A stretch of DNA of 41,726 nucleotides from an uncultured Oscillospiraceae bacterium. GTDB lineage: Bacteria; Bacillota; Clostridia; Oscillospirales; Acutalibacteraceae. The stretch lies in contig CABSLQ010000024.1 in the NCBI GenBank assembly GCA_902478605.1, positions 1-41,726 of the forward strand, given 5' to 3'. Both the position numbers and the translations under genes were made by a program. Of the stretch, positions 40,974-41,726 are shown piece after piece (the first letter of the stretch is position 1; each line of letters begins with the position of its first letter). The notes under the pieces are model-generated. The model made no database searches and had not been told where the DNA came from. It saw nothing but the letters and a program-made list of their open reading frames with translations.

Positions 40974-41726
40974 ATGCTGTCCGATATGATTACGCTGGGC
41001 GGACCGGATGACCGGACGCGCCAGGCCGTACTGCCTGTCCGGATACTGCGCACACAGGGAGATGTGGAGGAGGCACGGCATCTGCTGTCTCCCGCCGCCC
41101 TGCAAATCACCACAGCCGAACCGGAGGTCACGGTTCTGGCAAACGGGCCGGATGGGGAGCAGGCCGCCGTCCTGCTGGATTTCGGGACGGAGCTCAACGG
41201 CGGCTGCCGGCTGCTGACCCATACGATCGAGGGGGCTTCCCCCGCCAGGATCCATGTCACGTTTGGGGAATCGGCAGCGGAGGCCTGCAGTCAAATCGGC
41301 GAGAAAAACGCCACCAACGACCATGCGCCGCGGGATTTTTCCATGCCCCTGCCGGCGTATAGCGACGTGACCGTCGGCGAAACCGGTTTTCGGTTTCTCT
41401 GCATCCGGCTGGAAAGTCCTTCCACCCGCCTGCGTCTGAAAGCCGCGACCGCCATCGCCGTTTACCGCGATTTGCCCTATCTGGGCCGCTTTCGCTGCGA
41501 CCGGGAAAGACTCAACCAGATTTATGATACGGCCGCCTATACCTGCCACCTTTGTATGCAGCAATATATTTGGGACGGTATTAAGCGGGATCGTCTCGTC
41601 TGGATCGGCGATCTGCATCCCGAAATGCTGACCGTCCGCACGGTATTCGGTCCGCAGCCCCTGCTGGCGGATATGAACTGCAAGGAGATTATTATATCCC
41701 ATGTCTTATCTTACCAGCCGAAAAAG
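40974..41726 (+). CDS. Alpha-L-rhamnosidase-like glycosidase, 5' part
   Basis: An open frame runs from the ATG at 40974 (GAGAGG upstream) to the window end without a stop, giving the first 251 residues. The N-terminal region is beta-rich. Then LGRFRCDRERLNQIYDTAAY and WDGIKRDRLVWIGDLHPEM appear. These match the start of the six-hairpin catalytic domain of GH78-like alpha-L-rhamnosidases, where D-G-x-K-R-D-R and W-x-G-D hold sugar-binding and catalytic acids. No signal peptide is present, so it is probably cytoplasmic. A related inverting family with the same fold is possible because the rest is missing. Confidence 0.78.
   Translation, partial: MLSDMITLGGPDDRTRQAVLPVRILRTQGDVEEARHLLSPAALQITTAEPEVTVLANGPDGEQAAVLLDFGTELNGGCRLLTHTIEGASPARIHVTFGESAAEACSQIGEKNATNDHAPRDFSMPLPAYSDVTVGETGFRFLCIRLESPSTRLRLKAATAIAVYRDLPYLGRFRCDRERLNQIYDTAAYTCHLCMQQYIWDGIKRDRLVWIGDLHPEMLTVRTVFGPQPLLADMNCKEIIISHVLSYQPKK

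Overview
This is a GC-rich stretch of chromosome from a Gram-positive, endospore-forming anaerobe. It most resembles a clostridial relative of the Oscillospiraceae/Ruminococcaceae; that placement is an inference from gene content and not from a marker tree. The evidence is the spoIIAA-spoIIAB pair, a GerA/GerB/GerC germinant receptor operon, forespore-type promoters, HPr kinase, WhiA, NrdR, purine-rich Shine-Dalgarno sites, frequent TTG/GTG starts and many intrinsic terminators. I saw no rRNA, tRNA, CRISPR array, phage or transposase gene.

Layout. Positions 1-13.5 kb are core genes read leftward: hprK, a glucokinase, murB, rapZ, a terminator-like hairpin, whiA, a small membrane protein and dnaE; then pfkA (own promoter and terminator), ispD-ispF-folC (own promoter and terminator), and spoIIAA-spoIIAB, with sigF expected just beyond the left edge. 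Positions 13.7-20.5 kb hold a family 4 glycosyltransferase, a DUF421/DUF4363 pair and the germinant receptor operon. Two copies of a 194-199 bp hairpin-rich repeat lie between these genes. Positions 20.6-23.7 kb carry an NlpC/P60-fold lipoprotein that has lost its catalytic residues, nrdR and small genes. Positions 23.7-29.3 kb form a sucrose-type operon (sucrose phosphorylase, binding protein, two permeases, fructokinase). Divergent from it are an OmpR-type response regulator, its histidine kinase and a GNAT enzyme. Positions 32.5-38.1 kb contain an EF-G paralogue, a P-type-ATPase-shaped protein with all catalytic motifs lost, and rlmB. From 38.4 kb a radical SAM/partner DNA-repair pair is read rightward behind two LexA-like boxes. 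The window ends inside an alpha-L-rhamnosidase-like gene.

How the parts work together. Imported sucrose would be split to glucose-1-phosphate and fructose. Fructokinase, glucokinase and PfkA then feed glycolysis, and HprK would sense glycolytic state. SpoIIAA/AB controls the first forespore sigma factor. The DUF421 and Ger operons look like later forespore genes, fired from divergent sigma-G-type promoters.

Most interesting points: (1) the repeat element, whose two copies show compensatory base changes in their hairpins and are each flanked by a duplicated palindrome (27 and 36 bp). One insertion lies in a bidirectional terminator and the other in a pair of divergent sigma-G promoters, and in both cases a working copy remains on each side. 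(2) The P-type ATPase pseudoenzyme with a long acidic N-terminus. (3) The catalytically dead NlpC/P60 lipoprotein behind a twice-repeated operator. (4) SOS-type control of the TIGR03915/TIGR03916 pair. All names come from reading the sequence; no database search was run.
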